From Rhizobium leguminosarum bv. viciae USDA 2370 (lineage in GTDB: Bacteria > Pseudomonadota > Alphaproteobacteria > Rhizobiales > Rhizobiaceae), in contig NZ_MRDL01000036.1 in the NCBI RefSeq assembly GCF_002008365.1, forward strand, positions 547,676 to 611,675: a DNA stretch of 64,000 nucleotides. Direction: 5' to 3'. Within the stretch, counting starts at the first letter, position 1. Every line of letters begins with the position of its first letter. The notes below the pieces were generated by a model, which was not told the DNA's origin, searched no databases, and saw only the letters and a list, made by a program, of their open reading frames with translations. The translations under genes and the position numbers were made by a program. Shown one piece after another: positions 29,198 through 37,612 of this stretch.

Positions 29198-30754
29198 ATG
29201 TCGGATTATTCCGAACTGGACAAGAAGCAGGATGTGCACATCCTGCATTCCATGGGTTATGCCCAGGAACTCGAACGACGCATGAGTTCGTTCTCGAACT
29301 TCGCCGTATCATTCTCCATTATCTGCATCCTCTCCGGCGGCATCAATTCGCTGGCGCAGGCAACCTCGGGCGCCGGCGGAGCCGCCATCGGCATCGGCTG
29401 GCCACTCGGCTGCTTCATCTCGCTCGTCTTCGCCGTCGCCATGGCGCAGATCAGCTCCGCTTATCCGACGGCCGGCGGCCTCTATCACTGGGGCTCCATC
29501 CTCGGTAACCGTTTCACCGGCTGGCTGACCGCATGGTTCAACCTGCTCGGTCTCGTCACTGTGCTCGGCGCCATCAACGTCGGCACCTATTATTTCTTCA
29601 TGGGTTCGTTCGGCACCAGCTATTTCGGGCTGACGGATACGACGATGGTGCGCATCGCCTTCCTCGTTGTCATCACCGGCGCGCAGGCGCTCGTCAATCA
29701 CATGGGCATCGGACTGACCGCGAAGCTGACGGACTTTTCGGGTTATCTGATCTTTGCAACAGCAATCGCGCTGGCGGCCGTCTGCCTGATCGCAGCGCCC
29801 TCCTATGAGATCGGTCGCCTCTTTACCTTCGCCAACTATTCCGGCGAAGTCGGCGGCAATGTCTGGCCCTCCACTTCCGGTGCTTGGGTCTTCCTTCTCG
29901 GCCTGCTTCTGCCGATCTACACCATCACCGGCTATGACGCCTCGGCGCATACGTCGGAAGAGACAGTCAAGGCTGCCGAATCGGTCCCGCGCGGCATGGT
30001 CGCGTCGGTTCTCTGGTCGGCGCTTTTCGGATACATCATGCTCTGCGCCTTCGTTCTGATGCTGCCGAATATGGATGATGCGGCAAAGCAGGGCTGGAAC
30101 GTGTTCTTCTGGGCGATGGACAGCCAGGTGAACCCGATCGTCAAGGATACTCTCTATCTTGCCATCTTGGTCAGCCAGTGGCTGTGCGGGCTTGCGACCG
30201 TCACCTCGGTCTCGCGCATGATCTTTGCCTTCTCGCGTGACGGCGGTCTGCCGGCATCGAAGGCCTTGTCGAAGGTCAGCCCGCAATACCGCACGCCGGT
30301 GGCTGCGATCTGGACCGGCTCGATCCTGTCGGTTCTGTTCGTCTGGGGTTCCTCGCTCGTTTCGATCGGCGACACGCCGGTCTATACGATCGTCGTCTCG
30401 TGCACGGTCATCTTCCTGTTCTTCTCCTTCGCGATCCCGATCACGCTCGGCCTGTTCGCCTGGGGCACGTCGAAGTGGGACAAGATGGGGCCATGGAACC
30501 TCGGCGAAGGCGTCTTCAAGCTCTTCGCGGTGCTGACTGTGATCGCGATGATCCTGATCTTCATCCTCGGCATCCAGCCGCCGAATGAATGGGCGCTCTA
30601 CATCACCGTTGGTTTCCTGGTGCTGACCGCGATCGTCTGGTTCGGCTTCGAAAGCCGTCGCTTCAAGGGGCCGCCGATCGGCGCCGAAGTGGCAAAGCGT
30701 CAGGCCGAGATCGCGGCCGCCGAAGCAGCCGTCGGCGAAAGCGGCGAAAACTAA
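29198..30754 (+). CDS. APC-superfamily amino acid/amine permease
   Basis: 518-residue, 12-helix permease of the amino acid/choline transporter branch (related to GABA, choline and ethanolamine carriers). Conserved parts include SSFSNFAVSFSIICILSGGI after a charged N-terminus, SAYPTAGGLYHWGSIL, and GYDASAHTSEETVKAAESVP. GGGGGAAG precedes the ATG. It follows the amidohydrolase gene and precedes the ligase, so it probably imports the amine or amino-alcohol substrate, or GABA. The exact substrate is not decided by sequence. Confidence 0.88.
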   Translation: MSDYSELDKKQDVHILHSMGYAQELERRMSSFSNFAVSFSIICILSGGINSLAQATSGAGGAAIGIGWPLGCFISLVFAVAMAQISSAYPTAGGLYHWGSILGNRFTGWLTAWFNLLGLVTVLGAINVGTYYFFMGSFGTSYFGLTDTTMVRIAFLVVITGAQALVNHMGIGLTAKLTDFSGYLIFATAIALAAVCLIAAPSYEIGRLFTFANYSGEVGGNVWPSTSGAWVFLLGLLLPIYTITGYDASAHTSEETVKAAESVPRGMVASVLWSALFGYIMLCAFVLMLPNMDDAAKQGWNVFFWAMDSQVNPIVKDTLYLAILVSQWLCGLATVTSVSRMIFAFSRDGGLPASKALSKVSPQYRTPVAAIWTGSILSVLFVWGSSLVSIGDTPVYTIVVSCTVIFLFFSFAIPITLGLFAWGTSKWDKMGPWNLGEGVFKLFAVLTVIAMILIFILGIQPPNEWALYITVGFLVLTAIVWFGFESRRFKGPPIGAEVAKRQAEIAAAEAAVGESGEN

Positions 30755-30780
30755 GCATCAAGGCTTCCCTCTCAAATGGC

Positions 30781-30801
30781 GGGGCCGCATCCTGCGGCCC
30801 C
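30781..30801 (+). other. GC-rich hairpin after the permease gene
   Basis: GGGGCCGCA and TGCGGCCCC pair around TCC, 26 bases after the permease stop. No T-run follows, so an mRNA-stabilising or partial attenuating role is more likely than full termination. Confidence 0.5.
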
Positions 30802-30899
30802 ATCACGGTTCAACGAAAAGGCATCGGGCCGAAAAGTCCGGCCGAGCGCATGCGATTTCGTTGCCCCGATTTTGTCAATCCAATTTAGGCGGATCAATC

Positions 30900-32267
30900 A
30901 TGAGCAGCAGCTACACAATCGACGACCTCAGGAAAGATGTTGCCGAAGGGCGCATCGACACGGTTCTGGCCTGCCAGGTGGATATGCAGGGCCGGCTGAT
31001 GGGCAAGCGTTTCCAGGCGGAATATTTCGTCGAGAGCGCCTGGAAGGAAACGCACAGCTGCAACTACCTGATCGCCACCGACATGGAGATGGAGACCGTC
31101 TCCGGCTACAAGGCGACGAGCTGGGAGAAGGGCTACGGCGACTACACGATGAAGCCGGATCTTGCGACGCTGCGTCGAATTCCCTGGCTGGAAGGCACCG
31201 CGCTGGTGCTCTGCGATGTGCTTGACCATCATACGCTTGAGGAAGTCGCTCACTCGCCACGCGCGATCCTGAAGAAGCAGGTGAAGCGGCTCGAGGATAT
31301 GGGCATGAAGGCCTACATGGCCTCCGAGCTCGAATTCTTCCTGTTCGACCAGAGCTATGAGGCGGCGCAGACTTCCGGCTACCGCAACCTCAAGCTCGCC
31401 AGCGCCTACAATGAGGACTACCACATCTTCCAGACCACCAAGGAGGAAGAGGTGATGCGGGCGATCCGCACCGGGTTGCAGGGCGCCGGCATCCCGGTCG
31501 AGAACTCCAAGGGCGAAGCTTCGGCCGGCCAGGAGGAGATCAACGTGCGCTACGCCGATGCGCTCGCCATGGCCGACCGCCACGCAATCATCAAGAACGG
31601 CTGCAAGGAGATCGCCTGGTCGAAGGGCAAGGCCATCACCTTCCTGGCCAAGTGGAATTACAATGCGGCCGGCAGTTCCTCGCATATCCACCAGTCGCTC
31701 TGGAGCCTGGAGGAAAAGCCGCTGTTCTTCGACCATGCCGGCAAGTACGGCATGTCGCCGCTGATGCACAATTACGTCGCCGGGCTTCTCGCCCATGCGA
31801 GCGAGATCACCTATTTCCTGGCGCCCTACATCAACTCCTACAAACGCTTCATGGCCGGCACGTTTGCGCCGACCAAGGCGATCTGGAGCAAGGACAACCG
31901 CACCGCCGGCTACCGGCTCTGCGGTGAGGAAACCAAGGGAATTCGTATCGAGTGCCGCGTCGGCGGCTCCGATCTCAATCCCTATCTCGCCTTTGCCGCG
32001 CTGCTTGCCGCTGGCATTGACGGGATCGAGAACAAGCTGGAACTCGAAGCCCCCTTTGTCGGCGACGCCTATGGCGGCAAGGGCGTTCGCGAAATCCCGC
32101 GCACGCTGCGTGCGGCCACGACCGAAATGACGGAATCGGCAATGCTGCGCAAAGCCTTCGGCGACGACGTGATCGACCATTACACCCGCGCTGCCGAATG
32201 GGAGCAGGAAGAATACGACCGCCGTATCACCGACTGGGAAGTGGCGCGCGGTTTCGAAAGAGCTTAA
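30900..32267 (+). CDS. glutamine synthetase-like gamma-glutamyl-amide ligase
   Basis: 455-residue member of the glutamine synthetase fold, nearest in layout to gamma-glutamylputrescine or gamma-glutamylethanolamide synthetases (PuuA/GlnA3/GlnA4 group) rather than GlnA. Active-site motifs are present: SELEFFLF (metal), SAGQEEINVRYADALAMAD, SSHIHQSLW (substrate/ATP), and the RFMAGTFAPTKAIWSKDN loop with GGSDLNPYL. It would ligate glutamate to an amine using ATP. ATG 30900 fits the family start MSSSYTIDDL. No adenylylation tyrosine motif of GlnA is evident. Neighbours (dehydrogenases, amidohydrolase) support a catabolic glutamylation route. Confidence 0.87.
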   Translation: MSSSYTIDDLRKDVAEGRIDTVLACQVDMQGRLMGKRFQAEYFVESAWKETHSCNYLIATDMEMETVSGYKATSWEKGYGDYTMKPDLATLRRIPWLEGTALVLCDVLDHHTLEEVAHSPRAILKKQVKRLEDMGMKAYMASELEFFLFDQSYEAAQTSGYRNLKLASAYNEDYHIFQTTKEEEVMRAIRTGLQGAGIPVENSKGEASAGQEEINVRYADALAMADRHAIIKNGCKEIAWSKGKAITFLAKWNYNAAGSSSHIHQSLWSLEEKPLFFDHAGKYGMSPLMHNYVAGLLAHASEITYFLAPYINSYKRFMAGTFAPTKAIWSKDNRTAGYRLCGEETKGIRIECRVGGSDLNPYLAFAALLAAGIDGIENKLELEAPFVGDAYGGKGVREIPRTLRAATTEMTESAMLRKAFGDDVIDHYTRAAEWEQEEYDRRITDWEVARGFERA

Positions 32268-32279
32268 TAGGCATTTGCG

Positions 32280-32440
32280 GGTTGCTTGCCCTTCACCCTA
32301 ACCCTCCCCTCGTAAAAGCGGGGAGAGGGGACGTGCCAAACGCGGCGTCGATGTTGGGGAAAGCCGGTGCGGCATATCCTCTTCGCCCCGTTTACGGGGA
32401 GAAGGTGCCGGCAGGCGGATGAGGGGCTACGGCCTTCGCA
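32280..32440. repeat. RIME-like mosaic repeat before the aldehyde dehydrogenase gene
   Basis: The gap 32268-32474 holds CCCTCCCCTCG/CGGGGAGAGGGG arms and a 33-nt block (32395-32427) matching 4969-5001 with one mismatch. As at 4.9 and 18.5 kb, it is located inside an apparent operon. Confidence 0.65.
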
Positions 32441-32474
32441 AAGATATTGAAGAATACGAGGACAGGATTCGATC

Positions 32475-33860
32475 ATGGCAATGATCCAATGCATTTCACC
32501 GGTTGACGGGTCGGTTTATGCCGAACGCGCAGCCCTTTCTTTCGATGCCGCCAGGGACGTGGTGGCGCGCGCGCGCAAGGCGCAGAAGGCCTGGGCGAAA
32601 CGGCCGCTCGAAGAGCGTGTGCAGCTGGTGCTGAAGGGTGCTGCGCGGCTGAACGAGATGTCCGATGTCGTCGTGCAAGAGCTTGCCTGGCAGATGGGCC
32701 GGCCGGTAAAATATGGCGGCGAATACAAGGGCTTCAACGAGCGCTCCAACTATGTCGCTTCGATCGCGGCGGATGCGCTGGCGCCTCTCGTCGTCGAGGA
32801 GAGCGAGCGTTTCGAGCGCCGCATCGAGCGCCAGGCGCATGGCGTCGTCTTTGTCGTCGCGCCGTGGAACTATCCCTATATGACGGCGATCAATACGATT
32901 GCGCCGGCACTGATGGCCGGCAATACCGTGGTGCTGAAACATGCCTCGCAGACGCTACTGGTCGGTGAGCGGCTGGTGCAGGCCTTCACCGAGGCCGGTG
33001 TTCCCGAGGATGTGTTCCAGAACGTCTTTCTCGACCACGAAACGACGTCGGCGCTGATTGCCGCCGGCAGCTTCAATTTCGTCAACTTCACGGGATCGGT
33101 CGAAGGCGGGCGGTCGATGGAGCGGGCCGCCGCCGGCGCCTTCACCGGCCTTGGCCTCGAACTCGGCGGCAAGGATCCGGGTTATGTCATGGAGGACGCC
33201 GATCTCGAGGCAGCCGTCGACACGCTGATGGACGGCGCGACCTACAATTCCGGCCAGTGCTGCTGCGGCATCGAGCGCATCTACGTGCATGAATCGCTCT
33301 ATGACGCCTTCGTCGAGAAGTCGGTTGCCTGGGTGTCGAACTACAAGCTCGGCAATCCTCTCGATCCCGATACGTCGCTCGGGCCGATGGCACATAAGCG
33401 CTTCGCCAAGGTGGTGCGCGAGCAGATCGCCGATGCGGTTTCCAAGGGCGCCAAAGCGCTTGTTGATCCCAAGCTTTTCCCCCAGGATGACGGCGGCGCC
33501 TATCTTGCACCGCAGATTCTCGTCGACGTCGACCACTCCATGGCCTTCATGCGTGAAGAGACTTTCGGTCCGGCGGTCGGCATCATGAAGGTGAAGAGCG
33601 ACGAGGAGGCCCTCGCTTTGATGAACGACAGCCAGTATGGGCTGACGGCCTCGCTCTGGACCAAAGATGTCGAGCGGGCAGGGCGGCTCGGTCGCGAGAT
33701 CGAAACCGGCACTGTTTTCATGAACCGCGCGGATTATCTCGACCCGGCACTTTGCTGGACCGGCGTCAAGGAGACTGGCCGCGGCGGCTCGCTGTCGATC
33801 ATCGGCTTCCAGAATCTGACGCGTCCGAAATCCTTCCATCTGAAGAAAGTCACAGCATGA
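32475..33860 (+). CDS. aldehyde dehydrogenase family protein
   Basis: 461-residue NAD(P)-dependent aldehyde dehydrogenase. The catalytic Cys is in NSGQCCCG (Cys262-264, probably Cys263), the general base Glu229 is in LELGGKDP, and NFTGSVEGG is the NAD loop near residue 204. The APWNYPYMTAIN segment is standard. AGGA at 32464-32467 serves ATG 32475. It overlaps the alcohol dehydrogenase gene by 4 bp. With that enzyme it would oxidise an alcohol group of a gamma-glutamylated substrate to the acid; this pairing is inference. Confidence 0.92.
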   Translation: MAMIQCISPVDGSVYAERAALSFDAARDVVARARKAQKAWAKRPLEERVQLVLKGAARLNEMSDVVVQELAWQMGRPVKYGGEYKGFNERSNYVASIAADALAPLVVEESERFERRIERQAHGVVFVVAPWNYPYMTAINTIAPALMAGNTVVLKHASQTLLVGERLVQAFTEAGVPEDVFQNVFLDHETTSALIAAGSFNFVNFTGSVEGGRSMERAAAGAFTGLGLELGGKDPGYVMEDADLEAAVDTLMDGATYNSGQCCCGIERIYVHESLYDAFVEKSVAWVSNYKLGNPLDPDTSLGPMAHKRFAKVVREQIADAVSKGAKALVDPKLFPQDDGGAYLAPQILVDVDHSMAFMREETFGPAVGIMKVKSDEEALALMNDSQYGLTASLWTKDVERAGRLGREIETGTVFMNRADYLDPALCWTGVKETGRGGSLSIIGFQNLTRPKSFHLKKVTA

Positions 33861-35008
33861 GCAGCAACATCACCGCAAATTGGAGCTACCCGACATCGGT
33901 CAAGCTCGGCCGGGGCCGCATCACTGAACTGGCCGACGCCTGCAAGAGCCTCGGCATCAAGAAGCCGCTACTCGTCACCGACCGCGGCCTTGCCTCGATG
34001 GCGATCACCAAGACTGCGCTCGATATCCTCGAAGATGCCGGTCTCGGCCGCGCAATCTTTGCTGATGTCGATCCGAACCCGAACGAGAAGAACCTCGAAG
34101 CCGGCGTCAGGGCCTTCAAGGACGGCGGCCATGACGGCGTCGTTGCTTTCGGGGGCGGCTCCGGCCTCGATCTCGGCAAGTGCGTCGCCTTCATGGCCGG
34201 CCAGACGCGGCCGGTCTGGGACTTCGAGGATATCGGCGACTGGTGGACGCGTGCGAGTCTCGAGGGCATCGCCCCGATCGTCGCGGTGCCGACAACGGCA
34301 GGCACCGGTTCGGAAGTCGGGCGTGCCAGCGTCATCACCAATTCCGAGACGCATGTGAAGAAGATCATCTTCCATCCGAAGTTCCTGCCTGGGGTCGTCA
34401 TCTCCGATCCGGAACTGACGGTCGGCATGCCGAAGATCATTACGGCCGGCACAGGTATGGATGCCTTCGCCCATTGCCTCGAGGCCTATTCCTCGCCCTT
34501 CTATCACCCCATGTCGGCCGGCATCGCGCTCGAAGGCATGCGGCTCGTCAAGGAATTCCTGCCGCGCGCCTATAGGGAAGGCACCGATCTGGAAGCCCGC
34601 GCCAACATGATGGCGGCGGCCGCCATGGGTGCGGTCGCCTTCCAGAAGGGGCTCGGAGCCATTCACGCGCTGTCGCACCCGATCGGCGCCGTCTACAACA
34701 CCCATCACGGCATGACAAATGCGGTGGTGATGCCGGCGGTGCTGCGCTTCAACCGCAAGGCGATCGAGGAGAAGATCGGCCGCGCCGCCGCCTATCTCGG
34801 CATTTCCGGCGGTTTCGACGGGTTCTACGACTATGTGCTGAAGCTCCGCTCCGAACTCGGGGTGCCGGAGACGCTGTCGGCGATGGGAATCGCTGCCGAC
34901 CGCATCGACGAATTGTCGGCCATGGCGATCGAAGATCCGAGTGCGGGCGGCAACCCGGTTGCCATGACGCTCGAAAATACCAAGGTCCTTTTCAGGGATT
35001 GCTTCTGA
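33857..35008 (+). CDS. iron-containing alcohol dehydrogenase
   Basis: 383-residue group III metal-dependent alcohol dehydrogenase. Visible are the NAD site GGGSGLDLGKCVAF (about 93-106), PTTAGTGSEVGRAS, and metal-ligand motifs GTGMDAFAHCLEAYSS (Asp, His) and HALSHPIGAVYNTHHGMTNA (two His). ATG 33857 overlaps the aldehyde dehydrogenase stop (ATGA), so the two are translationally coupled. It is the last gene of the cluster and a terminator follows. Substrate: presumably the hydroxyl group of an amino-alcohol amide. Confidence 0.92.
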   Translation: MSSNITANWSYPTSVKLGRGRITELADACKSLGIKKPLLVTDRGLASMAITKTALDILEDAGLGRAIFADVDPNPNEKNLEAGVRAFKDGGHDGVVAFGGGSGLDLGKCVAFMAGQTRPVWDFEDIGDWWTRASLEGIAPIVAVPTTAGTGSEVGRASVITNSETHVKKIIFHPKFLPGVVISDPELTVGMPKIITAGTGMDAFAHCLEAYSSPFYHPMSAGIALEGMRLVKEFLPRAYREGTDLEARANMMAAAAMGAVAFQKGLGAIHALSHPIGAVYNTHHGMTNAVVMPAVLRFNRKAIEEKIGRAAAYLGISGGFDGFYDYVLKLRSELGVPETLSAMGIAADRIDELSAMAIEDPSAGGNPVAMTLENTKVLFRDCF

Positions 35009-35034
35009 CAATATAAGAGCGGACCTTTTGACTG

Positions 35035-35066
35035 GCCTGGAAAACCTCGGTTTTCCGGGCTTTTTT
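35035..35066 (+). terminator. terminator after the dehydrogenase operon
   Basis: GCCTGGAAAACC and GGTTTTCCGGGC pair (one G-T), followed by six T residues at 35061-35066. Confidence 0.85.
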
Positions 35067-35239
35067 CGTTGCCGCGATATCCCAAGTTTTAGGGATGTGA
35101 AAAATACCGGCTGCAATTTCGCCGCGCGTGTTTCGAATTTGTTAACCATGATTAGAAAGGATGGATTAACCGCACGATGCTCCGAGGGTGCGTAAAAGAG
35201 CGATTCCGGCTCGCACCTCTTTCCTTCCGAGGACCGAAC

Positions 35240-35938
35240 ATGCCTGTTATCACATTCGCAAATACCAAGGGAGGCGCCGGCAAGACGACCGCTGTTCTCC
35301 TGCTCGCGACCGAGCTTGCCCGCAAAGGCTATCGCGTCACCATTCTCGACGCCGATCCGCAGCACTGGATTTCACGCTGGCACGAGATCTCTGGTCACGT
35401 GGCCAATCTTTCGGTGATCGATTTCGTGACAACCGCCTCGTTGCCGCAGCATATCAGCGAGAACAAGCACAATACCGACTATTTCATCGTTGACCTGCCG
35501 GGTGCACGCAATCCGCTGCTTGCCACAGCCGTCGGCCTTTCCGACCACGTGCTGATTCCGATCCAGGGCTGTGCAATGGATGCGCGCGGTGGCGCGCAGG
35601 TGCTCGAACTGCTCCAGTATCTGGATGAGAAGGCCGGCATCAAGATTGGCCATTCGGTGGTGCTGACCCGCGTCAACTCGATGGTGACGACACGGGCGCT
35701 GCAAGTCGTCAAGTCGCTGCTCAGCGAGCGGCATGTGCCGGTGCTGGACACCGCAATTATCGAACGCTCCGCCTTTCGCGACATCTTCGACTGTGGCGGC
35801 ACGCTGCACACGATCGATCCCGCGCGCGTCAGCAATCTCGACAAGGCCCGTGAAAACGCCACCTGTTTTGCCGAGGAAATGATGCGCAAGCTGCCGGTAA
35901 GGCTGGTGGCGTCCGCCCGCATGGCGACGGCAGCCTGA
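35240..35938 (+). CDS. orphan ParA/MinD-like ATPase
   Basis: 232-residue ATPase of the ParA family. The deviant Walker A KGGAGKTT is at residues 10-17, with the signature lysine; LDADPQHWIS and IVDLPGARNPLLATAVGL are Walker A' and B. There is no ParB gene or parS-like site nearby and no N-terminal HTH, so it is not a classical partition ATPase. Such orphan ParAs position other cargo (chemotaxis arrays, carboxysomes, poles) or act on conjugation. ATG 35240 fits the family N-terminus MPVITFANTKGG; a longer frame at 35177 is less likely. It appears monocistronic with its own terminator. Confidence 0.9.
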   Translation: MPVITFANTKGGAGKTTAVLLLATELARKGYRVTILDADPQHWISRWHEISGHVANLSVIDFVTTASLPQHISENKHNTDYFIVDLPGARNPLLATAVGLSDHVLIPIQGCAMDARGGAQVLELLQYLDEKAGIKIGHSVVLTRVNSMVTTRALQVVKSLLSERHVPVLDTAIIERSAFRDIFDCGGTLHTIDPARVSNLDKARENATCFAEEMMRKLPVRLVASARMATAA

Positions 35939-35955
35939 GTTCCCGCATCCTCGAA

Positions 35956-35995
35956 CGAAGTGCGTCCGGTTGGCTCCGCGACGCATTTCGTTTTT
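35956..35995 (+). terminator. terminator after the ParA-like gene
   Basis: CGAAGTGCGTC (35956-35966) pairs with GACGCATTTCG (35980-35990), with one G-T pair, and TTTTT follows. The T-run abuts the stop codon of the convergent ATPase gene. Confidence 0.8.
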
Positions 35996-36750
35996 CAGGC
36001 GCTTGCCGTGCGGCTGCCATCATTGAGAGAATGAGCCAGAAGGTCGGAAAGCCGCCTTTTGACTTCGGCCAATTCGTCCGACATGCGATTGCGTTGTCGC
36101 GGCAGGCCTATATCGACCACCTCTAGAATGCGTCCCGGCCAGGGGCGCATCACGACGACGCGATCCGCCAAAAAGGCTGCCTCTTCGATATCGTGCGTGA
36201 CGAGCAGCATCGTCGTGGCATTCACGCGCCATAGATCGATCAGATGATCCTGGAGTTCGACACGCGTCATCGCATCGAGTGCGGAGAAGGGCTCGTCCAA
36301 GAGGAGAACGGCCGGCTTCGTCACGAGTGCTCGCGCCAGGGCCACGCGTTGCGCCTGCCCGCCGGACAGCTCCTTTATCCAGCGCTTCTCGTGGCCGCGA
36401 AGGCCAATCTTCTCCAGGGCCGCCGATACCTGCTCATCCCGTTCGCTGCTTGCCAGATGGCGCAGGCCGAAACCGATATTGTCCGCGACTGTCAGCCATG
36501 GAAAGAGCCGGGGCTCCTGGAAGACGATATTCACGAGCGAGTCCGGCTCTGTCAGCAGCCGTCCCTCCAAGCTGATTTCGCCCTGTGTAGGGCCTTCGAG
36601 GCCCGACAACAGTCTCAGAAGGGTGCTCTTGCCGCAACCCGATCCTCCGATGACCGCGACCAACTCTCCCTTGCCGATACTGAGGGAGAAGTCTTGCAGA
36701 GCATGTGTTCCGTTGGGATAGATCTTGGATAGGGAGCGGATGTCAAGCAT
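35995..36750 (-). CDS. ABC transporter ATPase, sulfonate/taurine/nitrate type
   Basis: 251-residue ATPase of the SsuB/TauB/NrtD group. Walker A is GGSGCGKSTLL (about 32-42), IVFQEPRLFPW is the typical EPRL Q-loop of this group, then LSGGQAQR, LLLDEPFSALD and VTHDIEEAAFL. ATG 36750 is chosen. The longer frame up to 36804 would overlap the permease. It lies 1 bp after the permease stop and is last in a binding protein-permease-ATPase operon. Confidence 0.9.
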   Translation of the reverse strand: MLDIRSLSKIYPNGTHALQDFSLSIGKGELVAVIGGSGCGKSTLLRLLSGLEGPTQGEISLEGRLLTEPDSLVNIVFQEPRLFPWLTVADNIGFGLRHLASSERDEQVSAALEKIGLRGHEKRWIKELSGGQAQRVALARALVTKPAVLLLDEPFSALDAMTRVELQDHLIDLWRVNATTMLLVTHDIEEAAFLADRVVVMRPWPGRILEVVDIGLPRQRNRMSDELAEVKRRLSDLLAHSLNDGSRTASA

Positions 36751-36751
36751 G

Positions 36752-37591
36752 TCAGATCCCGCTCGCATGGGTGTCGCGCCAGCGCAGGAACGGCGCGCTC
36801 GCAATCAGAAGCAGGCTATCGGTCGCCTTGCCGACAACGGCAAAGATCAAAATAGCCGCCAGAATCTGATCCGGCTTTCCGAGTTGCTGACCATCCACCA
36901 GAAGATATCCCAGGCCTTCGGATGCGCCCATGAATTCCGCCGCAACGACGAACATCCAACCGAGGCCCAGGCCTGCGCGCAGGGCAAGGATAAAGTCCGG
37001 AAGGACCGCCGGCAGCAAGATCAGACGAATGAGCTCGAAGCCCGAAAGCCGAAAGACGCGACCGACCTCTACGATGCGCCTGTCGACGCCGACGACGGCG
37101 CCATAGACTCCTAGATAGACCGGGAAGAAGACGCCAACGGCAATCAGCGCGACTTTGGAGGCTTCGAAAATACCGAACCACAGGATGAACAGCGGCACCC
37201 AGGCAATGGAGGGAATGGCTCGCAGAGCCTGCAGGGTCGGATCCAGCAGACGTGCGAGCGGTTTGGAGTACCCGGTCAGCGCCCCAAGAGCGGTCCCCGC
37301 CAGGGACCCGAAGGCGAAGCCGATTGCCACTCTGCGCAGCGTCGCGCCGACATGCGTTGCCAGATCGCCGGAGGCCGCCAGCGCATAGACCGTATAGAGA
37401 ATTTTCGAGGGCGGGGGCATCAAACGGCCTCCGACTATTCCCGCACGAACGAGGATTTCCCAGGCGGCAAACAACGCAACCGGAAACACGATTCCGACAA
37501 TCGGGCGATCGAAAGGCGAAACCCGGCGCTGCCGGGTCTCCCTTCCTGTTTCCGTATTGTGCCATGACAGCGCGATGTGCACCAAGGACAT
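36752..37591 (-). CDS. ABC transporter permease, SsuC/TauC type
   Basis: 279-residue permease. The first helix is IVGIVFPVALFAAWEILVRA; the conserved ALRAIPSIAWVPLFILWFGI is a hallmark of the nitrate/sulfonate/taurine permease family. Central loop EVGRVFRLSGFELIRLILLP contacts the ATPase. It follows the binding protein by 21 bp. The substrate is an organosulfur compound or similar anion; this is by family only. Confidence 0.9.
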   Translation of the reverse strand: MSLVHIALSWHNTETGRETRQRRVSPFDRPIVGIVFPVALFAAWEILVRAGIVGGRLMPPPSKILYTVYALAASGDLATHVGATLRRVAIGFAFGSLAGTALGALTGYSKPLARLLDPTLQALRAIPSIAWVPLFILWFGIFEASKVALIAVGVFFPVYLGVYGAVVGVDRRIVEVGRVFRLSGFELIRLILLPAVLPDFILALRAGLGLGWMFVVAAEFMGASEGLGYLLVDGQQLGKPDQILAAILIFAVVGKATDSLLLIASAPFLRWRDTHASGI

Positions 37592-37612
37592 GGGAACGTT
37601 CTTTCTATCGCT

